Shown: positions 5,011 through 11,968 of the stretch, in pieces
Position numbering within the stretch: position 1 is the first letter of the stretch
How the letters are laid out: the number at the start of each line of letters is the position of its first letter
Assembly: GCA_964576535.1 (NCBI GenBank)
Contig: CAZNWB010000102.1
Span: forward strand, 1-11,983
Reading direction: 5' to 3'
Length of the DNA: 11,983 bases
From: 2-02-FULL-66-22 sp964576535
Lineage (GTDB): Bacteria; Methylomirabilota; Methylomirabilia; Methylomirabilales; 2-02-FULL-66-22
Notes under the pieces: model-generated
What the model was told of the DNA's origin: nothing
Databases searched by the model: none
Seen by the model: the letters and a program-made list of their open reading frames with translations, nothing else
Program-made: the position numbers and the translations under genes

Positions 5011-7497
5011 TCACGCCCGGAGCCGAGCCCCGACACCCCGGGCCGCTGCCTCGACGAGGCGGTGTTTCTCGGCGTCCACCTCCGCATCCGTCAGCGTTCG
5101 ATCCGTCGCCTGGAACACGAGGGAAAAGGCCAGGCTCTTCTTGCCGGGCGGCACGGGCTGCCCCCGGTAGACATCGAAGAGACGGACGTCGGCGAGGAGA
5201 GCACCCCCCGCCGATCGAATGACCTCGGTGACCTCGGCCGCGGAGACCGCCTCGTCCACGACCAGGGCGATGTCCTGCAGGGCCGGGGGGAACCGCGGGA
5301 CGGGAGCCACCCGGTGGGTGAGCGGGACGTGGGCGGCGAGGATCTCCAGATCCAGCTCTGCCAGGCAGATCGGTCCGGCGGGAAGATCAAAGGCCGTCTG
5401 GACCAGGGGCTGGGCCTCGCCCAGGATGCCGATGCCGCGACCGGCCGCCGTGACCCGGACGGCCCGACCCGAAGCAAAGGTCGGATGCGAAATCGGCTCG
5501 AACCCCACCGCCTGAAGGTGAAGGCCGCGCAGGAACGATTCCACCACGCCCTTCAGGTCGAAGAAATCGGTGCGGCTGGGCTCCGGCTCCCGCCAGGAGG
5601 GCGGGAAAGGCCGCCCTGCCATGGCCATGGCCACGCGCCGCGGCTCCTCCGGCAAGCTCCCCGCGCGCCGTGGAAGGTAGACCGGACCGACCTCGAAGAA
5701 CCAGAGCCGATCGCGGAGGCGCGCATTGTGGGCCAGCACCTCCAGGAGACCCGGCAGCAGGCTCTGGCGCATCACCAGCCGATCGGCACTGATCGGATTC
5801 GCCACGCGGATGCAGGGGCGGTCTCCGGATACGGACCCCCCGGGGGCCAGTGCCGCCTCCCGCTCCGGAGTGGTCAGCCGGTAGGTGATGACTTCCTGGA
5901 GTCCCGCCACCACCAGGAGGTCCCGGACGCGCTCCTCCAGTTCCACGGCGGGAATATCCCGCTGCGGCGGCAACCCATCCGCCATCTCGGTCACCGGGAT
6001 CTGGTCATACCCGTGGATGCGCGCGATCTCCTCGATGAGGTCGGCCGCCCCGGTGACGCCGGTCCCGATGTCCAGCCGGTGCTGGGGGGCGGTCACCTTC
6101 CACCCGGCCCCCCCGTCGGGCTCGCACTGGAATTCGAGGGCTCGAAGGATCCGCTCGATCTCGGCGCGGGGCAGATCCATCCCCAGGACCCGCCGGACCT
6201 CGGCCGCCGTCAGGGTCACCACGGGGGAGACCTGGGGCGCCGGGTAGCAGTCGGCGACGCCTCGGGCGATGGTCCCACCGGCCAGGTCCCGCATCAATTC
6301 CGTGGCCCGCATGGCCGCCGGGACCGCCCCTGACGGGGGCACGCCCCGGCCGAACCGCGCGCTCGCCTCGCTGGGCAGCTTCAGCGCCTGGGTCGTCTTG
6401 CGGATGGACACGAAGTGAAAGTTGGCGGACTCCAGCAGGACGGTCGTCGTGGTGTCGGTGACCTCCGTCTCGGCCCCGCCCATCACCCCGGCGATGGCGA
6501 TGGGGCCCGCGTCGTCCGTGATCAACAGCCGGTCGGGCACCAGGGCGCGCGTCACCCCGTCCAGGGTGGTCATGGCCTCACCCCGCTTGGCGGGGCGGAC
6601 GGTGATCCGCGGGATGCCCTTGGCCCGGCGCGCCAGCGCGTCGTAATCGAAGGCGTGCAGCGGCTGCCCCCACTCCAGCATCACGTAGTTGGTCACGTCC
6701 ACGACGTTGCTGATCGGCCGGATCCCCGCCAGGCGCAACCGGCGGCGCATCCATTCGGGCGAGGGCCCGATCCGGACCCCGCTGATCAGCGTCGCCGAGT
6801 AGCGGGCGCACAGAGCGGGATCCGCGATGGCGATGGTCACGCGGCCCTCGATCGGAGGACCGTCGGCCTGCATCTGGCTGGAGGGGGAGCGAACCTTCCC
6901 CCCGGTCAGCGCCGCCACCTCCCGCGCCACGCCCAGCACGGAGAGACAGCGGGCCATGTTCGGGGTGATCTCCAGATCCAGGACCACGTCTCCCATGTAG
7001 GTCGCCAGGGGAGCGCCGACCGGCGCGGTCTCGTCCAGGAGCAGGATCCCGGTGTGATCCTCGGAGAGGCCCAGCTCCTTCTCCGACAGGACCATCGCGT
7101 CAGAGTGGATCCCACGCACCTTCCGCCCCTTGAGGACGGCGATCTCCGGCTTCAGGCTATACCCGTCCCAGTGGCGCGCCCCTTCCAGGGCGAAGGCCAC
7201 TTTCATCCCCCGGTCGCCGACCCGGAGGTTGGGAGCGCCGGTCACGACCGTCTTGGGTTGCCCTCGACCATACTCCACCGTGGCCAGCACCAGGCGATCC
7301 GAGTCCGGGTGCGGCCGGATCTCCATGATCTGCCCCACGACGATCCGTTCCGGGTCCCAGGGCAAAGTGGCCCCGGGTAATCCGATGGTCTCGACGCTCG
7401 CCACCTCCAGCCCGGCGAGGGTGAGTCGCTCCGCCAGGTCCGCGATCGGTCCTGGCACGTCCACGTATTCCTTGAGCCAACTGATTGGCACGCGCAT
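5011..7497 (-). CDS. pheT: Phenylalanyl-tRNA synthetase beta subunit
   Basis: This 828-residue beta chain of the (alpha-beta)2 enzyme charges tRNA-Phe in the cytosol; it holds the editing site and tRNA contacts. The start MRVPISWLKEYVDV (ATG at 7497-7495) matches the family start. The open frame extends 40 codons further upstream, but that part overlaps pheS and reads as a shadow. An EMAP-II-like tRNA-binding domain spans about 45-155 (RIVVGQIMEIRPHPDSDRL). The B3/4 editing domain covers about 215-410 (ISNVVDVTNYVMLEWGQPLH, GVMGGAETEV, SEASARFGRGV). B5 is at about 425-500 (LIEEIARIHGYDQIP), then the catalytic-like core (VANPISADRLVMRQSLLPGL), then the FDX-ACB anticodon-binding domain at about 733-826 (PRFPPALQDIALVVDE). 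The family's usual RGVDP reads RGVPP here (residues 384-388). It begins 16 nt after the pheS stop, so the two subunits are made together. Confidence 0.97.
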   Translation of the reverse strand: MRVPISWLKEYVDVPGPIADLAERLTLAGLEVASVETIGLPGATLPWDPERIVVGQIMEIRPHPDSDRLVLATVEYGRGQPKTVVTGAPNLRVGDRGMKVAFALEGARHWDGYSLKPEIAVLKGRKVRGIHSDAMVLSEKELGLSEDHTGILLLDETAPVGAPLATYMGDVVLDLEITPNMARCLSVLGVAREVAALTGGKVRSPSSQMQADGPPIEGRVTIAIADPALCARYSATLISGVRIGPSPEWMRRRLRLAGIRPISNVVDVTNYVMLEWGQPLHAFDYDALARRAKGIPRITVRPAKRGEAMTTLDGVTRALVPDRLLITDDAGPIAIAGVMGGAETEVTDTTTTVLLESANFHFVSIRKTTQALKLPSEASARFGRGVPPSGAVPAAMRATELMRDLAGGTIARGVADCYPAPQVSPVVTLTAAEVRRVLGMDLPRAEIERILRALEFQCEPDGGAGWKVTAPQHRLDIGTGVTGAADLIEEIARIHGYDQIPVTEMADGLPPQRDIPAVELEERVRDLLVVAGLQEVITYRLTTPEREAALAPGGSVSGDRPCIRVANPISADRLVMRQSLLPGLLEVLAHNARLRDRLWFFEVGPVYLPRRAGSLPEEPRRVAMAMAGRPFPPSWREPEPSRTDFFDLKGVVESFLRGLHLQAVGFEPISHPTFASGRAVRVTAAGRGIGILGEAQPLVQTAFDLPAGPICLAELDLEILAAHVPLTHRVAPVPRFPPALQDIALVVDEAVSAAEVTEVIRSAGGALLADVRLFDVYRGQPVPPGKKSLAFSLVFQATDRTLTDAEVDAEKHRLVEAAARGVGARLRA

Positions 7498-7513
7498 GGG
7501 TCGCGGGTCCCGC

Positions 7514-8545
7514 TCAGAACTGTTCGAGGAACCGAAGGTCGTTGGTCCAGAAGTAGCGGATGTCCTCGATCCGGTGCTTGAGCATGGTGATGCGTTCGGG
7601 GCCCATCCCGAAGGCAAAACCGGAGTAGACCGCAGGATCGTAACCGCCGTTTTGCAGGACGGTCGGATGCACCATGCCGCACCCCAGGATCTCCAGCCAC
7701 CCGGACTGCTTGCACAGGGCGCAGCCTTTTCCCTCGCACAGGATGCACTCCACGTCCATCTCGGCGCTGGGCTCGGTGAAGGGGAAATGGCTGGCTCGGA
7801 ACCGCACCCGCCGCTCGGCCCCGAACATGCGGTGGGCGAAACTTCCCAGGGTCCCCTTCAGGTCGGTCATGCTGATGTGCCGTCCCACCGCCAGTCCCTC
7901 GACCTGATGGAACTGGATCTCCGAGCGGGCGGTGATCTGCTCGTAGCGGTAGCACATCCCCGGCAGGATGACCCGGATCGGGTGCGGGCAGGATTCCCGC
8001 ATGGCCCGGATCTGGCCCGGCGAAGTGTGGGTGCGGAGCAGGATGCCTTCCTCCGTGGTGTAAAACGTGTCCCACATGTCGCGGGCCGGGTGATGGGCCG
8101 GGATGTTCAGGAGCTCGAAGTTCATCTCCTCGGTTTCGACGTCCGGACTGCGATAGATCTGAAACCCCATGTCGGCAAAAATCTGGCAGATCCGGCGCAG
8201 GATTTGCGTGCTGGGATGCAGGCGCCCCATCGGGATCGGCCGCCCGGGCAGCGTGACATCCACGTGCTCCGATTCAGCGGCTGTCCGCGCTGCCGCCAGC
8301 AGCGCCTCCCGTCGCGTGGCGAGGGCCGCCTCCAGTCGCTCCTTCACCTCGTTGGCCCGTTTCCCGATCGCGGGTCGCTGGGCGGGGTCCACATCCGCCA
8401 GGCCACGTAGGATGGCCGCCAGGTCCCCCTTGCGGCCCAGGTAGCGCACCCGGACGAGTTCCAGTGCGGCCTCTTCGGTCGCGGCCTCCAGCGCCGCGGT
8501 CGCCTCCGCATCCAGGGCGGCCAATGCTCCCAATATGTCTGTCAT
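7514..8545 (-). CDS. pheS: Phenylalanyl-tRNA synthetase alpha subunit
   Basis: This 343-residue catalytic alpha chain is of normal length. The N-terminal coiled coil occupies about 1-90 and includes VRYLGRKGDLAAILRGL. The class II core follows, with HPSTQILRRICQIFADMGF (motif 1, from 110), YRYEQITARSEIQFHQVEG (motif 2 region, 199-217) and GFAFGMGPERITMLKHRIED (motif 3, from 309). The motif 2 loop has 'ITARSE' where many PheS proteins carry a D-x-T-H form. Four cysteines at 267, 270, 275 and 278 (CILCEGKGCALC) form a zinc-knuckle-like insert also seen in other bacterial PheS proteins. The ATG at 8545-8543 gives the normal N-terminus; an in-frame ATG at 8590 lies inside the terminator hairpin and is unlikely to be the start. 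The Shine-Dalgarno sequence is weak. A strong terminator ends 12 nt upstream, so expression must depend on readthrough, attenuation or an unseen promoter. Confidence 0.97.
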   Translation of the reverse strand: MTDILGALAALDAEATAALEAATEEAALELVRVRYLGRKGDLAAILRGLADVDPAQRPAIGKRANEVKERLEAALATRREALLAAARTAAESEHVDVTLPGRPIPMGRLHPSTQILRRICQIFADMGFQIYRSPDVETEEMNFELLNIPAHHPARDMWDTFYTTEEGILLRTHTSPGQIRAMRESCPHPIRVILPGMCYRYEQITARSEIQFHQVEGLAVGRHISMTDLKGTLGSFAHRMFGAERRVRFRASHFPFTEPSAEMDVECILCEGKGCALCKQSGWLEILGCGMVHPTVLQNGGYDPAVYSGFAFGMGPERITMLKHRIEDIRYFWTNDLRFLEQF

Positions 8546-8557
8546 TCCCGGCTCACC

Positions 8558-8587
8558 AAAAAAAGCGCCCCGAGAGCCTCGGGGCGC
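8558..8587 (-). terminator. Intrinsic terminator / probable pheST attenuator
   Basis: On the minus strand, GCGCCCCGAG and CTCGGGGCGC form a perfect 10-bp GC-rich stem around a 3-nt loop, followed by seven T residues. It lies 22 nt after the rplT stop and 12 nt before the pheS ATG. The structure is a textbook terminator. The same position in E. coli holds the pheST attenuator with its pheM leader peptide, but here no leader peptide fits in the gap. Confidence 0.9.
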
Positions 8588-8609
8588 CATGCAAGAAGCC
8601 GATCAGCGA

Positions 8610-8969
8610 TTATGCGGCCGCCTGCGATTTCGCCAGGTCCGCCAGGGCATTGAAGGTGGCGGCATCCCGGACCGCCAGGTCCGCCAGGATCTTCCGGTCC
8701 ACGGCGACCCCCGCCTTGCGCAGGCCACTTATCAGGCGACTGTAGGACAGGCCGGCCAGGCGTGCCGCGGCGTTGATGCGGACGACCCAGAGATTCCGGA
8801 AATCCCGCTTCCGGTTCCGGCGATCACGATAGCTGTATGCCAGAGCGCGATCCACCGCTTCCTGGGCGCTCCGGAAGGTGTTCTTGCGCTTTCCCCAGTA
8901 TCCCTCCGCTTGCTTCAGCACGCGGTTCCGCCGGCGTCGTGTCTTGAACCCACCTTTTGCCCGTGGCAT
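8610..8969 (-). CDS. rplT: 50S ribosomal protein L20
   Basis: This 119-residue protein binds 23S rRNA early in assembly of the large subunit. It starts MPRAKGGFKTRRRRNRVLKQ and continues with 'AEGYWGKRKNTFRSAQEAV', the very basic family signature. The C-terminal globular domain has RDFRNLWVVRINAAARLAGL and 'YSRLISGLRKAGVAVDRKIL'. The open frame extends 25 codons further upstream, but this ATG (8969-8967) is right because the family begins here and a purine-rich GGGGAGTAGGG precedes it. L20 represses its own operon in E. coli and Bacillus by binding mRNA mimics of its rRNA site. It is the fourth gene of the translation operon and is followed at once by the strong terminator before pheS. Confidence 0.97.
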   Translation of the reverse strand: MPRAKGGFKTRRRRNRVLKQAEGYWGKRKNTFRSAQEAVDRALAYSYRDRRNRKRDFRNLWVVRINAAARLAGLSYSRLISGLRKAGVAVDRKILADLAVRDAATFNALADLAKSQAAA

Positions 8970-9032
8970 GATCCCTACTCCCCGTTCTCCCGGTTTGCCT
9001 GAACTGATCTTGTCAGCGTCGGTTGCAGGTAT

Positions 9033-9067
9033 CCAAATCCGCAATCCGAAATCCCAAATCGCAAATC
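9033..9067 (-). repeat. Degenerate heptamer tandem repeat, five units, in the rpmI-rplT spacer
   Basis: Read on the minus strand, the 35 bp divide exactly into five units: GATTTGC, GATTTGG, GATTTCG, GATTGCG, GATTTGG. The consensus is GATTTSG. The array begins two bases after the rpmI stop codon. Its AT-rich character contrasts with the surrounding GC-rich sequence. Confidence 0.8.
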
Positions 9068-9069
9068 CT

Positions 9070-9267
9070 TTATCCGTACGGCAGAAGCACCTTCATCCGC
9101 TTGAGGTCTGCGGCATGGACCAGCGTCCCCTTCCGGAGGGGCCGCATGCGCCGGGACGCCTTCCCGGTCAGCAGATGGCTCTTGGACGAATGAAACCGTC
9201 GCAGCTTTCCGGTCCCTGTGGTCTTGAATCGTTTGGCCGCCCCGCGGTTTGTCTTCATCTTCGGCAT
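9070..9267 (-). CDS. rpmI: 50S ribosomal protein L35
   Basis: This is a 65-residue small basic protein of the large ribosomal subunit. The sequence starts MPKMKTNRGAAKRFKTTGTG and continues with 'KLRRFHSSKSHLLTGKASRR', the family pattern (K-T-x-x-x-A-x-K-R-F, then a K-S-H-L-L segment and K-x-x-R-R). The ATG at 9267-9265 is supported by a very strong Shine-Dalgarno sequence, AGGAGGAG, about six bases upstream. An in-frame extension to 9315 passes through a hairpin and is not coding. It lies between infC and rplT as in most bacteria. In E. coli, L20 represses translation from this gene; two hairpins just upstream here could serve a similar purpose. Confidence 0.97.
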   Translation of the reverse strand: MPKMKTNRGAAKRFKTTGTGKLRRFHSSKSHLLTGKASRRMRPLRKGTLVHAADLKRMKVLLPYG

Positions 9268-9288
9268 GAAGGTCTCCTCCTCACTCGC

Positions 9289-9309
9289 CCCCCGGCCTGA
9301 AGCCGGGGG
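9289..9309 (-). promoter_or_regulatory. Hairpin before rpmI (8-bp stem, 5-nt loop)
   Basis: CCCCCGGC and GCCGGGGG form a perfect stem around TTCAG. It sits 21 nt upstream of the rpmI ATG and close to its ribosome-binding site. Only three T residues flank it, on the wrong side for a minus-strand terminator, so an RNA control element is more likely. Confidence 0.55.
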
Positions 9310-9333
9310 TTTCACGCGTCGTGGGCTGATGCT

Positions 9334-9354
9334 CCGGCAGGGTAAACCTGCCGG
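9334..9354 (-). promoter_or_regulatory. Second hairpin in the infC-rpmI spacer (8-bp stem, 5-nt loop)
   Basis: CCGGCAGG and CCTGCCGG form a perfect stem around TTTAC. It has the same stem and loop lengths as the hairpin at 9289-9309, from which it is separated by 24 nt. Together they occupy much of the spacer. An L20 operator is one possibility. Confidence 0.5.
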
Positions 9355-9380
9355 TCTCTAGACTCCCCGGTGCCGCCCCG

Positions 9381-9890
9381 CTAGTTCTTCGGGGCGAGGA
9401 TCAGGGTCATGTTGCGGCCCTCGATCTTCGGCGCCTGCTCGACCACCCCCACGTCCTTCAGCGCCTCCACGAAGCGATTCAGCAGGGCCTTCCCCCGGTC
9501 CATGCGGATCATTTCACGTCCCCGGAACATCATGGTGACCTTGGCCTTGTTGCCCTCTTTCAGGAAGCGCTCGGCGTTTCGCGCCTTGAATTGGAAATCG
9601 TGCTCCTCCGTCTTCGGGCGCAGCTTGATCTCCTTGAGCTCGATGATCGTCTGCTTCTTCCTGGCTTCCCGGGCCTTCTTGCTCTGCTCGTACCGGTACT
9701 TGCCGTAATCCATGATCCGGCAGACCGGCGGCCTGGCCTCGGGTGCCACCTCGACCAGGTCCAGGTTCTGGCTGTAGGCCGTCTGGAGGGCCTGCTCGAT
9801 CGGCAGGATGCCCAACTGCGTCCCGTCTGGGCTGATCACCCGCACTTCCTTGATGCGGATCCGGTCGTTGACGCGAATGCCTTTACTTAT
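9381..9890 (-). CDS. infC: Translation initiation factor IF-3, with non-canonical AUA start codon
   Basis: This 169-residue factor prevents early joining of ribosomal subunits and checks the start codon. The N-domain contains EVRVISPDGTQLGILPIEQA and 'DLVEVAPEARPPVCRIMDYG'. A Lys-rich linker follows (SKKAREARKKQ), then the C-domain with EIKLRPKTEEHDFQFKARNA, KVTMMFRGREM and the end IEGRNMTLILAPKN. The best start is ATA at 9890-9888: it is exactly seven bases after a perfect GGAGGT, and the reading ISKGIRVND matches the usual IF3 N-terminus. The only other upstream option, GTG at 9899-9897, overlaps that Shine-Dalgarno sequence itself. infC is known for rare starts (AUU in E. coli), which let IF3 repress its own translation. 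It begins 36 nt after thrS. Confidence 0.96.
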   Translation of the reverse strand: MSKGIRVNDRIRIKEVRVISPDGTQLGILPIEQALQTAYSQNLDLVEVAPEARPPVCRIMDYGKYRYEQSKKAREARKKQTIIELKEIKLRPKTEEHDFQFKARNAERFLKEGNKAKVTMMFRGREMIRMDRGKALLNRFVEALKDVGVVEQAPKIEGRNMTLILAPKN

Positions 9891-9897
9891 GGGCCCC

Positions 9898-9903
9898 ACC
9901 TCC
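9898..9903 (-). promoter_or_regulatory. Shine-Dalgarno site that decides the infC start
   Basis: GGAGGT on the minus strand is followed by seven bases (GGGGCCC) and then ATA at 9890. This spacing is optimal. The GTG at 9899 overlaps the site and cannot use it. Confidence 0.8.
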
Positions 9904-9926
9904 AGCCGCGGTCGGGAGCCGCCGGG

Positions 9927-11918
9927 TCAGGCGGCTTGCGGCTTGTTCTCCATGGCCAGCACGTGGACGAAATCCGCTAGGGGCATCACGCCGCGATCCT
10001 GGCCGCCCCGCAGGCGGACCGACACCGTCCCCGCGGCCGTTTCCTTGTCACCCACCACCAGGATGTACGGGATCTTCTGGACCTCTGCCTCCCGGATCTT
10101 GAAGCCGATCTTCTCGTTGCGCGTGTCCGCCTCGCCCCGCAGGCCTTCCGACCGCAGCCGGGCGACCAGGGACGTGGCATATTCGTGGTGGCGGTCCGCC
10201 ACCGGCAGCACCCGGGCCTGCACGGGAGCCAGCCAGGCGGGAAAGGCGCCCCCGTAGTGCTCGATCAGGACCCCCAGGAACCGCTCCAAGGACCCCAGCA
10301 GGGCCCGATGGACCATGAAGGGCCGGTGCTGGCGGTTATCCTCGCCCACGAAGCTGATGCCGAACCGCTCCGGCAGGTTGAAGTCGAATTGGACCGTGGT
10401 GCACTGCCAGGGCCGGCCCAGGGCGTCCTTCACCTTGATATCGATCTTGGGGCCGTAAAAGGCCCCGCCGCCCGGATCCAGCTCGTACGCCTGGCCGGCC
10501 CGATCCGCCGCCCGCTGGAGAGCCTGGGTGGCCACCTCCCACTGTGTGGGCTCCCCCACGAACTTCTCTGGACGCGTGGCCACGTAGACCTCGTAGTCCT
10601 TGAACCCGAAGGTGCGGAGGAAGAACAGGCTGAACCGGACGGCCCGGGTGATCTCCTCGTCCATCTGCTCCGGCGTGCAGAAGATGTGGGCGTCGTCCTG
10701 GGTGAACCCCCGCACCCGCAAGAGGCCGTGCAGCACGCCGGCCCGCTCGAAGCGGTAGACCGTCCCCAGCTCCGCGAACCGCAGGGGCAGGTCCCGGTAG
10801 CTCCGCACCCGGGATTGGTAGATCAGGATGTGGAAGGGGCAGTTCATCGGCTTGACGTAGTAGTCGTTGCCGTCCCCTTCCATCCGCGGATACATGAGGT
10901 CCTGGTAAAAGTCGAGGTGGCCGCTCGTCTGCCACAGCTTGGCCCGGCCCACATGGGGCGTGTACACCAGGTCGTAGCCGTTCCCCAGGTGCTCGTCCCG
11001 CCAGAAATCCTCGATGATCTTGCGGATGATTCCGCCCTTGGGGTGCCACAGGATGAGCCCACCGCCCACCTCGTCCGCCACGCTGAACAGGTCCAGCTCC
11101 CGCCCCAGCCGCCGATGGTCGCGGCGGCGCGCTTCCTCCAGCCGGAACAGGTGCTGCTCCAGCGCCTCCTGGGTGGGGAAGGCGGTGCCGTAGATCCGCT
11201 GGAGCATCGGACGCCGCTCGTCGCCGCGCCAGTACGCCCCGGCGATGTGGGTGAGGCGGAAGGCCGTCAACCAGGACGTGTCGGGGACGTGCGGTCCGCG
11301 GCACAGGTCCACGAAGTTCCCGGTCTGGTAAACGCTCACCCCCGTTTTTCCGATCTCTGCCTCGCCCGCCAGCTCTTCGATCTCGGCCTCCGACCTGGGC
11401 ACCCGAGAGGTCCCGAACTGTCGAATCGTCTCGAGGATCTCAACCTTGTAGGCCTGCTGGTGCTCTCGGGCCCAGGCCAGCGCCTCGGCGATGGACATCT
11501 CGCGCCGCTGGAACGGCAGCCGCTGGGCCGCCAGCTCTCGCATCTTGGCCTCGATGACCGGCAGATCCTCCGGGGCCAGGGGCCGCGGGAGTTCCATGTC
11601 GTAGTAGAACCCGTCGTCGATGGCCGGCCCGATGGCGAACTTGGCCTCCGGGAAGAGGGCCTGTACCGCGGCCGCCATCAGGTGCGCGGTGCTGTGCCGG
11701 AGGACGCGCAACCCCTCCGCAGAATCCGTCGGGACCAGCGTGAGCGATGCCGGCGACGGCACGGGGGTCATGAAATCCAGGGTGTGCCCGTCCCACGCGG
11801 CGGCGACGGCAGACTGCACCACCGCCTCCCCCAGGGCCTGGAGCGCGGGAAGGATCGGCTGCCCCACCGGGACCCGAGTCCGTCGCCCGTCGGCCAGCAG
11901 GAGTTCGGCGTCAGCCAT
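9927..11918 (-). CDS. thrS: Threonyl-tRNA synthetase
   Basis: This 663-residue class II enzyme charges tRNA-Thr in the cytosol. The N-terminal TGS-type domain spans about 1-62. The editing domain follows, with RHSTAHLMAAAVQ (His75 and His79) and CRGPHVPDTSW (Cys206 and His210), the residues that clear Ser-tRNA-Thr. The catalytic core is at about 240-545. Its zinc ligands are Cys360 in KPMNCPFH, His411 in FTQDDAHIFC and His537 in VHRALLGSLERF. FAELGTVYRFERAGVLHGL is the motif 2 region. The anticodon-binding domain covers about 563-655 (ARVLPVADRHHEYA, EKIGFKIREAEVQKIPY). All catalytic and editing residues are present, so it should both charge and proofread. It heads the translation operon. No clear Shine-Dalgarno sequence precedes the ATG at 11918, and a hairpin with a T-run ends 15 nt before it. 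Confidence 0.98.
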   Translation of the reverse strand: MADAELLLADGRRTRVPVGQPILPALQALGEAVVQSAVAAAWDGHTLDFMTPVPSPASLTLVPTDSAEGLRVLRHSTAHLMAAAVQALFPEAKFAIGPAIDDGFYYDMELPRPLAPEDLPVIEAKMRELAAQRLPFQRREMSIAEALAWAREHQQAYKVEILETIRQFGTSRVPRSEAEIEELAGEAEIGKTGVSVYQTGNFVDLCRGPHVPDTSWLTAFRLTHIAGAYWRGDERRPMLQRIYGTAFPTQEALEQHLFRLEEARRRDHRRLGRELDLFSVADEVGGGLILWHPKGGIIRKIIEDFWRDEHLGNGYDLVYTPHVGRAKLWQTSGHLDFYQDLMYPRMEGDGNDYYVKPMNCPFHILIYQSRVRSYRDLPLRFAELGTVYRFERAGVLHGLLRVRGFTQDDAHIFCTPEQMDEEITRAVRFSLFFLRTFGFKDYEVYVATRPEKFVGEPTQWEVATQALQRAADRAGQAYELDPGGGAFYGPKIDIKVKDALGRPWQCTTVQFDFNLPERFGISFVGEDNRQHRPFMVHRALLGSLERFLGVLIEHYGGAFPAWLAPVQARVLPVADRHHEYATSLVARLRSEGLRGEADTRNEKIGFKIREAEVQKIPYILVVGDKETAAGTVSVRLRGGQDRGVMPLADFVHVLAMENKPQAA

Positions 11919-11933
11919 AGAAGCCCACAGAAT

Positions 11934-11968
11934 AAAAAAGCATCACGACACCACCCGCATCGTGATGC
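11934..11968 (-). terminator. Hairpin with T6 run just upstream of thrS: terminator or leader attenuator
   Basis: On the minus strand, GCATCACGA and TCGTGATGC form a 9-bp stem, extendable by an A-T pair, with an 11-nt loop (TGCGGGTGGTG), then six T residues. It ends 15 nt before the thrS ATG. It either terminates the gene beyond the right edge or attenuates thrS. Sequence further upstream is not in the window. Confidence 0.75.

Noticed and set aside
4351..6333. 660-codon open frame on the plus strand
   Set aside because: It runs antisense to zapA, the coiled-coil gene and pheT, all with clear family motifs; its composition is that of a shadow frame.
8588..8609. A pheM-like leader peptide between rplT and pheS
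   Set aside because: Only 22 nt separate the rplT stop from the terminator and no short frame with Phe codons and its own ribosome-binding site fits there.
8605..8612. CATAAT overlapping the rplT stop as a -10 box for pheS
   Set aside because: No acceptable -35 lies 16-18 bp upstream, and any transcript starting there would still pass through the terminator.
11949..11959. GGGTGGT in the loop of the thrS upstream hairpin as a T-box
   Set aside because: In T-box leaders the motif lies on the 5' side of the terminator stem and overlaps it, not in the loop. The needed upstream stem I is outside the window, so it cannot be claimed.
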